In this document: piece after piece, positions 17,064 to 26,367 of the stretch | Layout of the letters: each line of letters opens with the position of its first letter | How positions within the stretch are numbered: the first letter of the stretch is position 1 | Assembly: GCF_965201005.1 (NCBI RefSeq) | Contig: NZ_OZ241747.1 | Span: 1,984,001 to 2,048,000, forward strand | Direction of reading: 5' to 3' | Length of the DNA: 64,000 nt | DNA from: Mucilaginibacter_A sp965201005 | Lineage (GTDB): Bacteria; Bacteroidota; Bacteroidia; Sphingobacteriales; Sphingobacteriaceae | Notes under the pieces: model-generated | What the model saw: the letters and a program-made list of their open reading frames with translations, nothing else | Told to the model about the DNA's origin: nothing | The model's database searches: none | Program-made: the position numbers and the translations under genes

Positions 17064-17077
17064 GATAAAAGAAGCAT
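17064..17077 (+). repeat. Dispersed motif, type A
   Basis: GATAAAAGAAGCAT preceded by ATTTTAGGT, a complete bipartite copy. Confidence 0.85.
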
Positions 17078-17268
17078 GGCATATCAGTTGATCATTCTTA
17101 AACAGCTTTTAAGTAAAATTCGATAAGAACGGTTTTTATGTAAAAAGAAGATTACAATTCATTATAAACTGCTGATTATCAGATTTAACTTTAATATGTT
17201 AATCAAATGATTAATTTTTAAAAAACATATCGGTTATTTTGCGCCAGAAATAGCACAAAGAAAAAATT

Positions 17269-18621
17269 ATGCGTTCAAGCCGTTTTCAATATATACTAAT
17301 TCTGATTTTTTTAACATGCAGTCCGGTTTTTTTGCAGGCGCAAACCCGTGCAGATACTTTGCCACCGGTTGCCACTTTGCAGGAATGTTTGCATTATGCG
17401 TTAAAAAATCAACCCATATTAAAGCAAGCAGCTATCGATCAGGACATTAATGAACGTAATATTGATATTGCATTATCGGCATGGCTTCCGCAGGTCAACG
17501 GTACGGGCACTTATCAGCATTATTTTCAACTGGCTTCTTCGCCTATTTTTAATAGTACCACAAATACCACGGTAGTTACGCAATTGGGCATCAAAAATAC
17601 TTCGGTTTTGGGTTTGGGCGCTACGCAAACGATTTATAACAACGATGTATTGCTGGCATCACGGGCGGCCAGGTTTTCGAGGGAATATTTCCGCAGAAAT
17701 ACGGAAAATACGCAAATTACAGTAGTTTCTGACGTGAGCAAGGCATTTTACAGCCTGCTGCTTTCGCAAAAGCAATTGCAGATTATTGATGAAAATATTG
17801 TGCGGCTGCGCCGTGCTTTGAAAGATGCTTACCAGCAATATCAGGCTGGCGTGGTAGATAAAATTGATTATAAACAGGCCACTATTGCTTTAAATAATGA
17901 ATTTGCGGCCCGAAAACAAACGCAGGAAACCATTAAAGTCAACATAGCTACATTAAAAGAATTGATGGGCAATATGGAAAACCGCACTATTAATCCGGTT
18001 TATGACAGCCTTGCTTTGGCGCGTGAAATTGCAGTTGATACAAACACCGTTGTAAACCCAAGCAATCGTATTGAATATCAGTTGCTTGAAAGTACACGTT
18101 CCCTGCAAAACCTGAATATTGGTTATTACAGATACGGATTTTTGCCTTCGTTATCGGCTTTTGGTAATTATAACCTTTCTTATCTGAACAACAATTTAGG
18201 TAATCTTTATAATCAGTCTTACCCAAACTCTTATGCCGGTTTAAGTTTATCCATACCGATTTTTCAGGGGACAAGGCGTTTGCAGAATTTAAGAAAAGCG
18301 AAATTACAGGTCGAGCGTGCCGATTTGGATTTGGTCAACAGCCGCAATGCCATCAACACTGAATATGTAGCTGCTCTGGCCAATTATAAAAGCAATTATA
18401 CCGAATTGCTGGCGCAGAAAGAAAATGTGGGCCTGGCCAACGAAGTTTACAACGTTGTGTTTCTGCAATATCGGGAAGGGATCAAAACATATTTGGATGT
18501 AATTGTGGCGCAGTCGGATTTGCGTACCTCTCAAATTAATTATAACAATGCTTTGTTTACGGTACTTTCCAGTAAAGTTGATTTGCAGCGGGCTTTAGGT
18601 ACGTTGCCGGTAAACTATTAA
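17269..18621 (+). CDS. TolC-family outer-membrane efflux channel
   Basis: A 450-residue outer-membrane factor with a signal peptide (YILILIFLTCSPVFLQAQ) and two repeats of the OEP domain, rich in Q, N and L heptad helices (ATLQECLHYALKNQPILKQA at the start; YREGIKTYLDVIVAQSDLRTSQINYNNALF near the end). It forms the trimeric exit duct of the tripartite pump encoded by the next two genes, 16 and 30 bases downstream. The order TolC-adaptor-RND within one operon is clear. Exported substrates are unknown. Confidence 0.92.
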   Translation: MRSSRFQYILILIFLTCSPVFLQAQTRADTLPPVATLQECLHYALKNQPILKQAAIDQDINERNIDIALSAWLPQVNGTGTYQHYFQLASSPIFNSTTNTTVVTQLGIKNTSVLGLGATQTIYNNDVLLASRAARFSREYFRRNTENTQITVVSDVSKAFYSLLLSQKQLQIIDENIVRLRRALKDAYQQYQAGVVDKIDYKQATIALNNEFAARKQTQETIKVNIATLKELMGNMENRTINPVYDSLALAREIAVDTNTVVNPSNRIEYQLLESTRSLQNLNIGYYRYGFLPSLSAFGNYNLSYLNNNLGNLYNQSYPNSYAGLSLSIPIFQGTRRLQNLRKAKLQVERADLDLVNSRNAINTEYVAALANYKSNYTELLAQKENVGLANEVYNVVFLQYREGIKTYLDVIVAQSDLRTSQINYNNALFTVLSSKVDLQRALGTLPVNY

Positions 18622-18636
18622 TTCTCAATAGACAAC

Positions 18637-19767
18637 ATGAAAAATAAATATCTTTCAATTATCCTGCTGTTAGGTTCTGCGGCCTGGGTATCGTGTTCAA
18701 AATCGAATAAAAAAAGCAATGCAGTTCCGCCAACACCGGTTAATGTACAGGAAGTTACCAAAACGGATGCTAAATATTACGATCAGTTTGCCGGAACAGT
18801 TGTGGCGGTAAACACAGTTGAGTTGCGGGCACAGGTTTCGGGTTTAATCACCGGGATTTATTTTAAGGAAGGTGATGTAGTGCCGAAAGGAAAGGTTCTG
18901 TATGAAATAGACCGCCGCCTTTATGAAGCAACTTTGCGCCAGGCAGAAGCTAATTTGCAAAGTGCAAAAGCCAGTGCCAACCGCGCACAAAAAGATGTGG
19001 ACAGATACAGTCAGTTGTTAAAACAAGATGCAGTTGCCCGCCAGATTTACGACAACGCTTTGGCCACATCAGAAACCAGCCAGAGCCAGGTTGCAGCAGC
19101 CGCTGCGCAAGTGGCCAGTGCACGTACCAATCTGGGGTTTGCAATTATCCGTGCGCCTTTTACAGGGCGGATCGGGATTTCGCAAGTGCGGCTGGGCACA
19201 CAAATTGTTCCCGGTTCTACTTTACTCAATACAATTTCTTCGGAAAATCCGATCGCGGTAGATTTTGTAGTGGATGAAGGCAACATCAGCCGTTTTGTAC
19301 AACTTCAGGATAAAGTGATAAAAGCTGATTCGACTTTTAAAGTAAAGCTTCCGGACGGCACAAATTATAAATACCCGGGAAAAATTTCTGTAATTGATCG
19401 TGGCGTAAACGATCAAACCGGAACGATAAAGGTCAGGATCCGTTTCCCGAACCCAAAAAACCAGTTGATAGACGGGATGAGTTGTGTTTTAAGCGTGCTC
19501 AACACTGCCTCGGGCAACCAGATTGTCATCCCGAACAAAGCGGTGATTGAGCAAATGGGCGAATACTTCGTTTATGTGGCAAAAGATACGATTGCACATC
19601 AGTTGAAAGTAAAAACCGGCCCGAAGCTAAATGAGAACATTGTTATTTTCAGCGGATTGAAGGTGGGTGATAAAGTGATTACAGAAGGATTACAAAGACT
19701 TCGTGACAGCAGCCGTATTACGTTGGGCCAACCAAAAGCCCCTCAACCACAACAAGCAGGCAAATAA
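18637..19767 (+). CDS. RND efflux periplasmic adaptor (membrane fusion protein)
   Basis: A 376-residue lipoprotein-type adaptor: the signal ends in AAWVSCSKS, with a lipobox cysteine. Family parts in order are the beta-barrel start QFAGTVVAVNTVELRAQVSG, the lipoyl half GIYFKEGDVVPKGKVLYEID, a coiled-coil hairpin (about 100-170, with LRQAEANLQSAKASANRAQKDVDRY), the second lipoyl half FAIIRAPFTGRIGISQV, and the C-terminal barrel. It links the RND permease to the TolC-family channel encoded on either side. Typical AcrA/MexA-type length. Confidence 0.93.
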   Translation: MKNKYLSIILLLGSAAWVSCSKSNKKSNAVPPTPVNVQEVTKTDAKYYDQFAGTVVAVNTVELRAQVSGLITGIYFKEGDVVPKGKVLYEIDRRLYEATLRQAEANLQSAKASANRAQKDVDRYSQLLKQDAVARQIYDNALATSETSQSQVAAAAAQVASARTNLGFAIIRAPFTGRIGISQVRLGTQIVPGSTLLNTISSENPIAVDFVVDEGNISRFVQLQDKVIKADSTFKVKLPDGTNYKYPGKISVIDRGVNDQTGTIKVRIRFPNPKNQLIDGMSCVLSVLNTASGNQIVIPNKAVIEQMGEYFVYVAKDTIAHQLKVKTGPKLNENIVIFSGLKVGDKVITEGLQRLRDSSRITLGQPKAPQPQQAGK

Positions 19768-19796
19768 ATTTTTAGAAAAAACAGCAAAGCATCAGC

Positions 19797-22700
19797 ATGA
19801 TCGCAGAAACTTTTATACGCAGGCCCGTTACCGCCATTGTGATCTCTTTAGTGATCGTAATTGTAGGTTTGTTGGCCATGAGTTCTTTATCCATTGGCCA
19901 ATATCCCGAAATTACTCCGCCAACAGCACAAATTACAGCTAATTATATCGGGGCGGATGCACAAACAGTTGAACAAACGGTAACTACGCCGATTGAAGTG
20001 CAGGTTAACGGTACACCCGGCATGACTTATTTAACCAGTAACAGCACAAGTAATGGTCAAATGAGCATGACGGCTAATTTTGAAGTAGGTACTGATATTA
20101 ACATTGCTACTTTAGATGTGCAAAACCGCGTTAGTATAGCTGCACCTACCGTGCCTCAGGAAGTACAGCGGATCGGGATTACAGTACGGAAAAGAAACCC
20201 GAGCATTTTAATGCTTGTTGCATTGTATTCCCCAAAAGGATCGCACAATGTTACTTTTTTGGATAATTATACCAACGTTTTTCTTAAAGATGCCCTTGGC
20301 AGGACGAAAGGTGTGGGTGATGTATTTACCCGTGCCGATGATTTTAGTATGCGTATCTGGCTGAAACCGGACAAGTTGGCCCAGCTCGGTATTTCTGCAT
20401 CCCAGGTAACAGCTGCCTTGCAGGAACAAAACGTACAGGTTGCCGCGGGAACAGTTGGTGCGCCGCCGCAAAAAAACTCGCAGGTTTACGAATACACGGT
20501 TTTTGTAAAAGGCCGCTTGGTAAAACCGGAAGAATTTGGTCAGGTAATCATCAAAAGCAATCCGGCAACAGGGGCAATTACATATTTAAAAGATGTTGCC
20601 CGTATAGAGCTCGGTAAATTTAATTATACCGGTAACTCTTTTGTAGATAATAAAAGGGCATCTTACCTGCTAATTTATCAGGCACCGGGCAGCAATGCGC
20701 TGGCTACAGCAGAAGGGGTTTACGCCATGATGGATCAACTTAAAAAACGGTTTCCGGCCGATGTGGACTACATTGTTCCTTTTGAATCCGTTTCTGTTGT
20801 AAAAGTATCTGTAAAGGAAGTAGTGGAAACATTATTGATTGCATTGCTCCTGGTAATAATTGTGGTTTATCTGTTTTTGCAAACCTGGCGTGCCACTTTG
20901 ATTCCTATCCTGGCCATTCCGGTTTCTATTATTGGTACATTTATTTTCTTTATCCCTTTGGGGTTCACTATCAACACCTTAACGTTATTTGGTTTTGTAC
21001 TGGCCATTGGTATTGTGGTAGATGACGCTATTGTGGTAGTGGAGGCGGTGCAGCATTACATGGATGAGCAGGGCATGTCGCCAGCAGATGCAACCACACA
21101 TGCCATGCGTGATATTTCTGCGCCGGTAATAGCCATTGCTTTGATTTTAGCGGCAGTTTTTGTGCCCGTAGGTTTTATACCTGGCATTGTGGGGCGGTTA
21201 TATCAGCAGTTTGCCATAACTATTGCCATTTCCGTGCTGATCTCTGCATTTGTAGCCTTGTCTTTAACACCTGCATTATGTACGCTTATTTTAAAACCCT
21301 CAGAAAAAGGTAAAGAAAAAAAGGCTTCCTTGTTGGATCGGTTTTTCAATGTATTTAACAATTGGTTTGGCCGGATAACAGACAAATACCGCAATGGTGT
21401 GCACAAAGGCATCCATCACACCAAACTGGTCATCATCATCCTGGTTTGTATCGTCATCGGTACTGTTTTGCTGTTCAAAAATAAACCTACCGGTTTTATT
21501 CCGCTCGAAGATGAAGGCCGTTTATACATTACCTTTGATCTGCCCGAAGCTACTTCAACCACCCGAACAGTAAGTGTATTAAAGCACATGATGACTATCC
21601 TGGACAGCATCCCGGCAGTAGGGCATTATGCTGCTTTAGGCGGATTAAATGCAGTAACTTTTGCCAGTAAATCCAACAGCGGAACAATTTTTTGCTCATT
21701 AAAACCGTGGGACCAGCGTAAAGATAAATCGCAGCAGCTTCAGGCCCTGGTTGCAACCATACAGCAAAAATTATCAGTGATAAAAGAAGCATCAGTGGTG
21801 GTGATCCCGCCGCCTGCCATACCCGGCCTGGGCAATACAGCAGGTTTTTCATTCATTATCGAGCAAACAGAACCAAACACGGATATCAATGCTTTTGAAA
21901 AGGTTATCCAGAATTTTGTTGCTGCGGCAAATAAACGTCCGGAAATCTCACGGGCTTTTACTTTCTTTACCGCCAAAACACCAAGTTACCAGTTAGAGGT
22001 TGACCGCGAAAAAGCCAAAAAAATCGGCGTTCAGGTTTCTGATGTTTTTAATGCGCTTCAAACTTATCTTGGCAGTTCCTATGTAAATGATTTTACCATT
22101 TACGGGCGAAATTTCCGTGTTGTGGAACAAGCGGATTCTTCTTACCGGACGGACATAAAGAATCTCGGCCAATATTTTGTGCGAAATTCTGCCGGTGGGA
22201 TGGTTCCTTTAAGTACACTTACATCTTACAAAGTCATACAAAGTGCGCCTTTAATATCGCATTACAACCTGTTCCGTTCTTCGGAAGTGGACGGCAGCGC
22301 GGCACCGGGTTATAGCAGCGGTGATGCCATAAACGCTTTGAAAGAAGTTGCGGCAGCCAATCTGCCACAAGGTTACGGTTATGAATTTTCCGGTCTGAGC
22401 CGGGAAGAACTCGCTTCCGGTTCCAAAACGATCTACATTTTCGGCTTGTCCATAATGTTTGTGTTCCTGTTCCTGGCAGCATTGTACGAAAGTTGGTCTG
22501 TGCCGTTCTCAGTCTTGTTGGCCGTTCCGATCGGGGCATTTGGGGCAATCTTGTTTTTAACGTTTGTTCCTCATATCGATAATAATGTTTATGCACAGAT
22601 CGGATTAATCACGCTGATTGGTTTGGCCGCAAAAAACGCCATCCTGATTGTAGAATTTGCCAAAGAGCGGGTTGATAAAGGGATGGACGTGGAAAAATCA

Positions 22701-22976
22701 ACCCTGGAAGCCGTTAAGCTCCGTTTACGGCCGATCATCATGACTTCCATGGCTTTTATTTTGGGTGTTTTACCTTTGGTTTTTGCATCCGGGGCAGGTG
22801 CGCAATCGCGGCAAACCATTGGTTTTACAGTTTTAGGCGGGATGCTGGCCGCAACCTTGATAGGTATTTTTATCGTGCCTGTTTTATATGTCATCATCAC
22901 CAAATTTGCGTATGGCAAGAAAAAGCTGGAAGAAATGAAAGCCAACTACAAACCCGAAGAAGGCAACCAACACTAA
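19797..22976 (+). CDS. RND multidrug efflux permease (HAE1/AcrB type)
   Basis: A 1059-residue inner-membrane proton antiporter. It starts with the typical FIRRPVTAIVISLVIVIVGLLAMSSLSIGQYPEITPP. It has 12 predicted helices and two large periplasmic loops. Helix 4 contains IGIVVDDAIVVVEAVQHYM, with the paired aspartates of the proton relay; helices 10-12 include the pattern GLAAKNAILIVEFAKERVDKG. It is the energising subunit of the tripartite pump in this operon. A type A motif copy is in frame at 21779-21793 (VIKEASV). The operon is closed by a hairpin at 22999-23029 whose left arm is another motif copy. Confidence 0.95.
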   Translation: MIAETFIRRPVTAIVISLVIVIVGLLAMSSLSIGQYPEITPPTAQITANYIGADAQTVEQTVTTPIEVQVNGTPGMTYLTSNSTSNGQMSMTANFEVGTDINIATLDVQNRVSIAAPTVPQEVQRIGITVRKRNPSILMLVALYSPKGSHNVTFLDNYTNVFLKDALGRTKGVGDVFTRADDFSMRIWLKPDKLAQLGISASQVTAALQEQNVQVAAGTVGAPPQKNSQVYEYTVFVKGRLVKPEEFGQVIIKSNPATGAITYLKDVARIELGKFNYTGNSFVDNKRASYLLIYQAPGSNALATAEGVYAMMDQLKKRFPADVDYIVPFESVSVVKVSVKEVVETLLIALLLVIIVVYLFLQTWRATLIPILAIPVSIIGTFIFFIPLGFTINTLTLFGFVLAIGIVVDDAIVVVEAVQHYMDEQGMSPADATTHAMRDISAPVIAIALILAAVFVPVGFIPGIVGRLYQQFAITIAISVLISAFVALSLTPALCTLILKPSEKGKEKKASLLDRFFNVFNNWFGRITDKYRNGVHKGIHHTKLVIIILVCIVIGTVLLFKNKPTGFIPLEDEGRLYITFDLPEATSTTRTVSVLKHMMTILDSIPAVGHYAALGGLNAVTFASKSNSGTIFCSLKPWDQRKDKSQQLQALVATIQQKLSVIKEASVVVIPPPAIPGLGNTAGFSFIIEQTEPNTDINAFEKVIQNFVAAANKRPEISRAFTFFTAKTPSYQLEVDREKAKKIGVQVSDVFNALQTYLGSSYVNDFTIYGRNFRVVEQADSSYRTDIKNLGQYFVRNSAGGMVPLSTLTSYKVIQSAPLISHYNLFRSSEVDGSAAPGYSSGDAINALKEVAAANLPQGYGYEFSGLSREELASGSKTIYIFGLSIMFVFLFLAALYESWSVPFSVLLAVPIGAFGAILFLTFVPHIDNNVYAQIGLITLIGLAAKNAILIVEFAKERVDKGMDVEKSTLEAVKLRLRPIIMTSMAFILGVLPLVFASGAGAQSRQTIGFTVLGGMLAATLIGIFIVPVLYVIITKFAYGKKKLEEMKANYKPEEGNQH

Positions 22977-22995
22977 AAACCCCCAATTTTTAGTC

Positions 22996-23034
22996 GATAA
23001 AAGAAGCATCATTTAACGGTGCTTCTTTTTTTAT
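22996..23034 (+). terminator. Terminator of the RND operon built from a motif copy
   Basis: Arms AAAAGAAGCA (22999-23008) and TGCTTCTTTT (23020-23029), loop 11 bases, followed by a T-rich run. The left arm is a complete type A motif (GATAAAAGAAGCATC, 22996-23010); the right arm is an imperfect copy. Confidence 0.85.
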
Positions 23035-23073
23035 TTTTAAAAGCCTGTTTAAACTTCCATCATGAAAAGTTCT

Positions 23074-23088
23074 GATGCTTCTTTTATG
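23074..23088 (-). repeat. Dispersed motif, type A
   Basis: GATGCTTCTTTTATG followed by CCTGTAAATTTTG, a full bipartite copy. Confidence 0.85.
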
Positions 23089-23152
23089 CCTGTAAATTTT
23101 GTTTTCATACACTGTACCAATACGAAATTGCAATTGGTCAATGATTTTAGGT

Positions 23153-23190
23153 GATAAAAGAAGCATAAGTCAATGGTGCTTCTTTTTATC
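23153..23190. repeat. Inverted pair of type A motifs
   Basis: GATAAAAGAAGCAT (23153-23166), preceded by ATTTTAGGT, faces TGCTTCTTTTTATC (23177-23190), an imperfect copy. It can form a hairpin ending in a T-run. Confidence 0.75.
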
Positions 23191-23278
23191 TTAAGTTGAG
23201 TGATATTTTATATTTGAGATAATAAGTTTAGATTTATCAATGCTATTAGCCAGGTGATCAATTTAACATCAGCACTTA

Positions 23279-23292
23279 ATACTGTTTTTACC
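23279..23292 (-). repeat. Dispersed motif, type B variant at a start codon
   Basis: ATACTGTTTTTACC ends two bases before the ATG of the secreted protein gene at 23295. Confidence 0.6.
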
Positions 23293-23294
23293 GG

Positions 23295-25445
23295 ATGAAA
23301 TTTTACGGCATTTTACTGGTCTGTTTTTACCTGATGCTGATCAAAGTAAATGCGCAAACCTGTCCGGAAAATATCGGTTTTGAAGACGGGACCTTAAAAA
23401 ACTGGCAATGTTATATCGGCAGTATTGACCGTGCCGGGATTATAACCGTTGCGCCTTCAGCACCGGTTGCCGGCAGGCACTCTGTCATCAGATATGCCGC
23501 CAATCAACTTGATCCTTATGGCAAATTCCCCATGACTTGCCCCAACGGAAGCCTGTATTCCTTAAAATTAGGAAACGACAATACAGGGATGCAAGCCGAA
23601 CGGGTAAGTTACACCTTTACAGTGCCCAATAATCAAATCTACAGTATCATTTATAATTATGCGGTGGTTTTTCAAAACCCGGACCATGCAGATTATGAGC
23701 AGCCAAAATTTACCGCACGTGTTTTTGATGTTTCCACCAACCAGTATATAAGCTGCGGATCGTTCGAGTTTGTAGCTTCTTCCGGTTTGCCAGGTTTTCA
23801 ACCATCTGCGTCAGGTGGAAGTGTTTTTTTCAAACCCTGGTCGCCAATCACCATTAATTTATTTGGTTATGCAGGTAAAACCCTGCGCCTTGAATTTACC
23901 ACCAATGATTGTACCCGCGGTGGCCATTTCGGTTATGCTTATATTGATGTGAACGAAAACTGCGCCTCACCAATTACCGGAAATACGTACTGTGCCGGAA
24001 ACCCAGTTTTAAAAATGAGTGCGCCGGCCGGTTTTAAAGAATATTACTGGTACAATGCTGATTTTTCTCAGGTGCTTGGCAACAGTAATACTCTAACGGT
24101 TTCGCCGGCACCGCCTGATGGTACACATTATGCGCTGCGGATAGTGCCGTTCCCGAATTTGGGTTGCGAGGACACACTTTATACCACCATCAACGCTTTG
24201 CCGGATATTTTGCAATTAAAAGTGCAGGACACCATAAAAGGTTGTGCATCCGGCATCAGCCTGAAAACAGACCAGCTGACGGCGGGAAGCAGTCCGAATT
24301 TAAAATTTACTTATTTCACGGATCCTGATGCCCAAAATTTTGTTCCAAACCCAACCAGTATAACCACCAGCGGAATGTATTACATCAAGGCAGAAAATGC
24401 GGGCGGCTGTACCGATATCAAACCGGTTTATGTTGATCTGAAGCAATCGCCTTCTATTATTATCACCAACCCGGATCCGGTTTGTTATCCAGATAAAGTT
24501 GATTTAACACAACCCAAAATTACTGCCGGAACCACCTATGCCCTTAATTATAGTTATTGGAAAGATGAGAAGGCCACCATTCCGTTGTCCTCTCCAAATG
24601 CGGTTGATTCATCCGGCGATTATTATATTAAAGCAGTCAATTCGTTAGGATGTTTTGATATTGCCAAAGTGGTTGCTGTGATCGGGCAAATGCCGAAATT
24701 ACTTGTTCAAAATATTTCAGGCTGTTCGGTTGTTAATTTGACAGTGCCAAACATTACCACCGGAAGCGATCCAAATCTTTTCTTTTCCTATTACAGCAAT
24801 GCTGCCGCAACTCAAACTTTAACAGCACCGCAGGCCATAACCCAAACTGGTACGTATTATATTAAAGCTGCCAACGTTTCGGGCTGCTATGCTGTGGCAC
24901 CTGTAAACGTACAAGTGTTTTTACCGCCTGTTTTTAGGGCGAATAACCCTGCGCCGGTTGTGTTTCCGGCAACGGTGAATCTAAGAAACACTTATGCCAG
25001 CACGGATAGCTTGACATATTCTTATTGGAAAGATGCTGCCGCAACAATTGCATTAGATAATTATATGGCCATCCAAACCACCGGAACGTATTATATCAAA
25101 GCCCAAACCAAAGCCGGTTGTAGTGTAATTGTGCCGGTTTTGATAGCGGTTAACCCGCCGCCGGTAATTAAAATTCTGGCACCGAACACCTTCACCCCAA
25201 ATGCCGATGGCACCAATGATTTGTTTACCATCAGTTATGAAGGTGCACTGCAAATCAACTATTTCCAGATTTTTAACCGTTACGGCCAGCAGGTTTTTGA
25301 AACCAAGCAACTAAGCAACTTTTGGGACGGCACTTTTAATGGCAGCAAAATCCCGCTTGGTACGTATTATTGGGTTTTAGACGGAACGGATACTTTTCGA
25401 AAAGAGCGCGTGGTTAGGTCGGGGAGCGTTACGGTAATCAGGTAA
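23295..25445 (+). CDS. Secreted repeat protein with gliding-motility/T9SS type B C-terminal domain
   Basis: A 716-residue exported protein. A signal peptide (FYGILLVCFYLMLIKVNAQ) is followed by a jelly-roll-like N-terminal domain (about 20-230). Then come four clear tandem modules of about 75-80 residues with the pattern YSYWKD..AT...GTYYIKA...GC, plus a more divergent first one. The end NTFTPNADGTNDLFTIS to VVRSGSVTVIR is the CHU_C/gliding-motility C-terminal domain that directs type IX secretion. It is probably surface-attached or released; the repeats suggest adhesion, which is inference. It stands alone and is preceded by a motif copy right at its start. Confidence 0.85.
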   Translation: MKFYGILLVCFYLMLIKVNAQTCPENIGFEDGTLKNWQCYIGSIDRAGIITVAPSAPVAGRHSVIRYAANQLDPYGKFPMTCPNGSLYSLKLGNDNTGMQAERVSYTFTVPNNQIYSIIYNYAVVFQNPDHADYEQPKFTARVFDVSTNQYISCGSFEFVASSGLPGFQPSASGGSVFFKPWSPITINLFGYAGKTLRLEFTTNDCTRGGHFGYAYIDVNENCASPITGNTYCAGNPVLKMSAPAGFKEYYWYNADFSQVLGNSNTLTVSPAPPDGTHYALRIVPFPNLGCEDTLYTTINALPDILQLKVQDTIKGCASGISLKTDQLTAGSSPNLKFTYFTDPDAQNFVPNPTSITTSGMYYIKAENAGGCTDIKPVYVDLKQSPSIIITNPDPVCYPDKVDLTQPKITAGTTYALNYSYWKDEKATIPLSSPNAVDSSGDYYIKAVNSLGCFDIAKVVAVIGQMPKLLVQNISGCSVVNLTVPNITTGSDPNLFFSYYSNAAATQTLTAPQAITQTGTYYIKAANVSGCYAVAPVNVQVFLPPVFRANNPAPVVFPATVNLRNTYASTDSLTYSYWKDAAATIALDNYMAIQTTGTYYIKAQTKAGCSVIVPVLIAVNPPPVIKILAPNTFTPNADGTNDLFTISYEGALQINYFQIFNRYGQQVFETKQLSNFWDGTFNGSKIPLGTYYWVLDGTDTFRKERVVRSGSVTVIR

Positions 25446-25540
25446 AAGTAATGCAACAATTCTGTTTTTACTAGTTTATTATTGATGAATTAACTGGTAA
25501 ACATTCCGTTCATCAATAATAACACCTAACTTTTACTTTC

Positions 25541-26302
25541 TCAACCTTTCAACACTTCCATCCAGCTGTGCGCCATCAACTGTGCACCGGCCAAAGTTGG
25601 GTGCACACCATCAACAGTCCAATAACTGCCGGGAGCCATTTTAACGGCTTTGTCAAACACCGATTGTAAGGGGATAAAAACAGCATCAAAGTTTTGGGCT
25701 ATTTCGCGCGCGGCCTTTTGATATTCGGGAAATTCGGGATACCAGGTTTTGTCCACCGCTTTCACATCCGGCACGGCAAAAGGTTCGGCAATAATCAGTT
25801 TTACATTAGGCAGAGCTTTTTTTGTGCGTTCCAGCAGGGCTTTATAGTCATTTTTGTAAATGGAAATTGTTCCGTTATACTTGCCGTCGTGCTTGTGCCA
25901 ATAATCGTTCACCCCAATTAAAATACTTAAAACAGCGGGTTTCAGGTTCAGGCAATCCGCGTCCCAGCGTTCGGCCAGCTGGTAAACTTTGTTGCCGCTG
26001 ATACCTTTGTTGTAAATTTTCAGGTTTTTTTCGGGGTGTTTAAACAATATCTCCGAACCGGCAATCATCGAATAGCCGAAACCTAAAGCATTGGTATTGT
26101 TTGGGTTCATATCGTCTTTTTTCCGACCGGCGTCCGTAATCGAATCGCCCTGGAACAAAAAAGTATTGTCCTGGCCTAAAACTATTTTGCTCACCTTTGC
26201 TTCTGCAAAAGCTGAAGTAACAATTTCTGTCACAGTTAAAGCAGAAACACTTGCAACTGTACTTGTTTTAATAAAATTCCGGCGTGAAAAAATAGGGTTC
26301 AT
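25541..26302 (-). CDS. SGNH/GDSL hydrolase with Tat-type signal
   Basis: A 253-residue esterase of the SGNH fold. The N-terminus carries a twin-arginine type leader (SRRNFIKTSTVASVSALTVTEIV). Block I is FLFQGDSITDAGR with the catalytic serine; block III is IGVNDYWH; the catalytic Asp/His are in VDGVHPTLAGAQLMA near the C-terminus. Such enzymes deacetylate polysaccharides or hydrolyse lipid esters. A second SGNH gene ends 60 bases upstream on the same strand, suggesting joint carbohydrate de-esterification. A type B motif is in frame at 25673-25687 (minus strand DAVFIPL). Confidence 0.85.
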   Translation of the reverse strand: MNPIFSRRNFIKTSTVASVSALTVTEIVTSAFAEAKVSKIVLGQDNTFLFQGDSITDAGRKKDDMNPNNTNALGFGYSMIAGSEILFKHPEKNLKIYNKGISGNKVYQLAERWDADCLNLKPAVLSILIGVNDYWHKHDGKYNGTISIYKNDYKALLERTKKALPNVKLIIAEPFAVPDVKAVDKTWYPEFPEYQKAAREIAQNFDAVFIPLQSVFDKAVKMAPGSYWTVDGVHPTLAGAQLMAHSWMEVLKG

Positions 26303-26352
26303 GATTTATAAATTGAGTTTATGTTGAAGCGATTGCCGATAACTATTGACTA

Positions 26353-26367
26353 TCTGCTGTTTTTACC
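26353..26367 (-). repeat. Divergent type B motif copy
   Basis: TCTGCTGTTTTTACC overlaps the stop of the upstream SGNH gene, between the two SGNH genes. It differs from the consensus at the first bases. Confidence 0.45.

Larger units (their letters stand above)
16864..17268. other. Intergenic region with several motif copies
   Basis: About 400 bases before the RND operon. It holds type B copies at 16866-16880 and 16930-16944 (both GTATC variants), an imperfect CATGATTCTTTTAC at 16993-17006, and a full type A copy at 17064-17077 with TTTTAGGT before it. No gene or clear terminator hairpin is seen beyond these. Confidence 0.65.
22977..23294. other. Intergenic region, motif-rich
   Basis: This 318-base gap holds the motif-based terminator (22996-23034), a type A copy at 23074-23088, a second hairpin of type A at 23153-23190 and a type B variant at 23279-23292. 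Nothing coding is visible. Confidence 0.65.
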
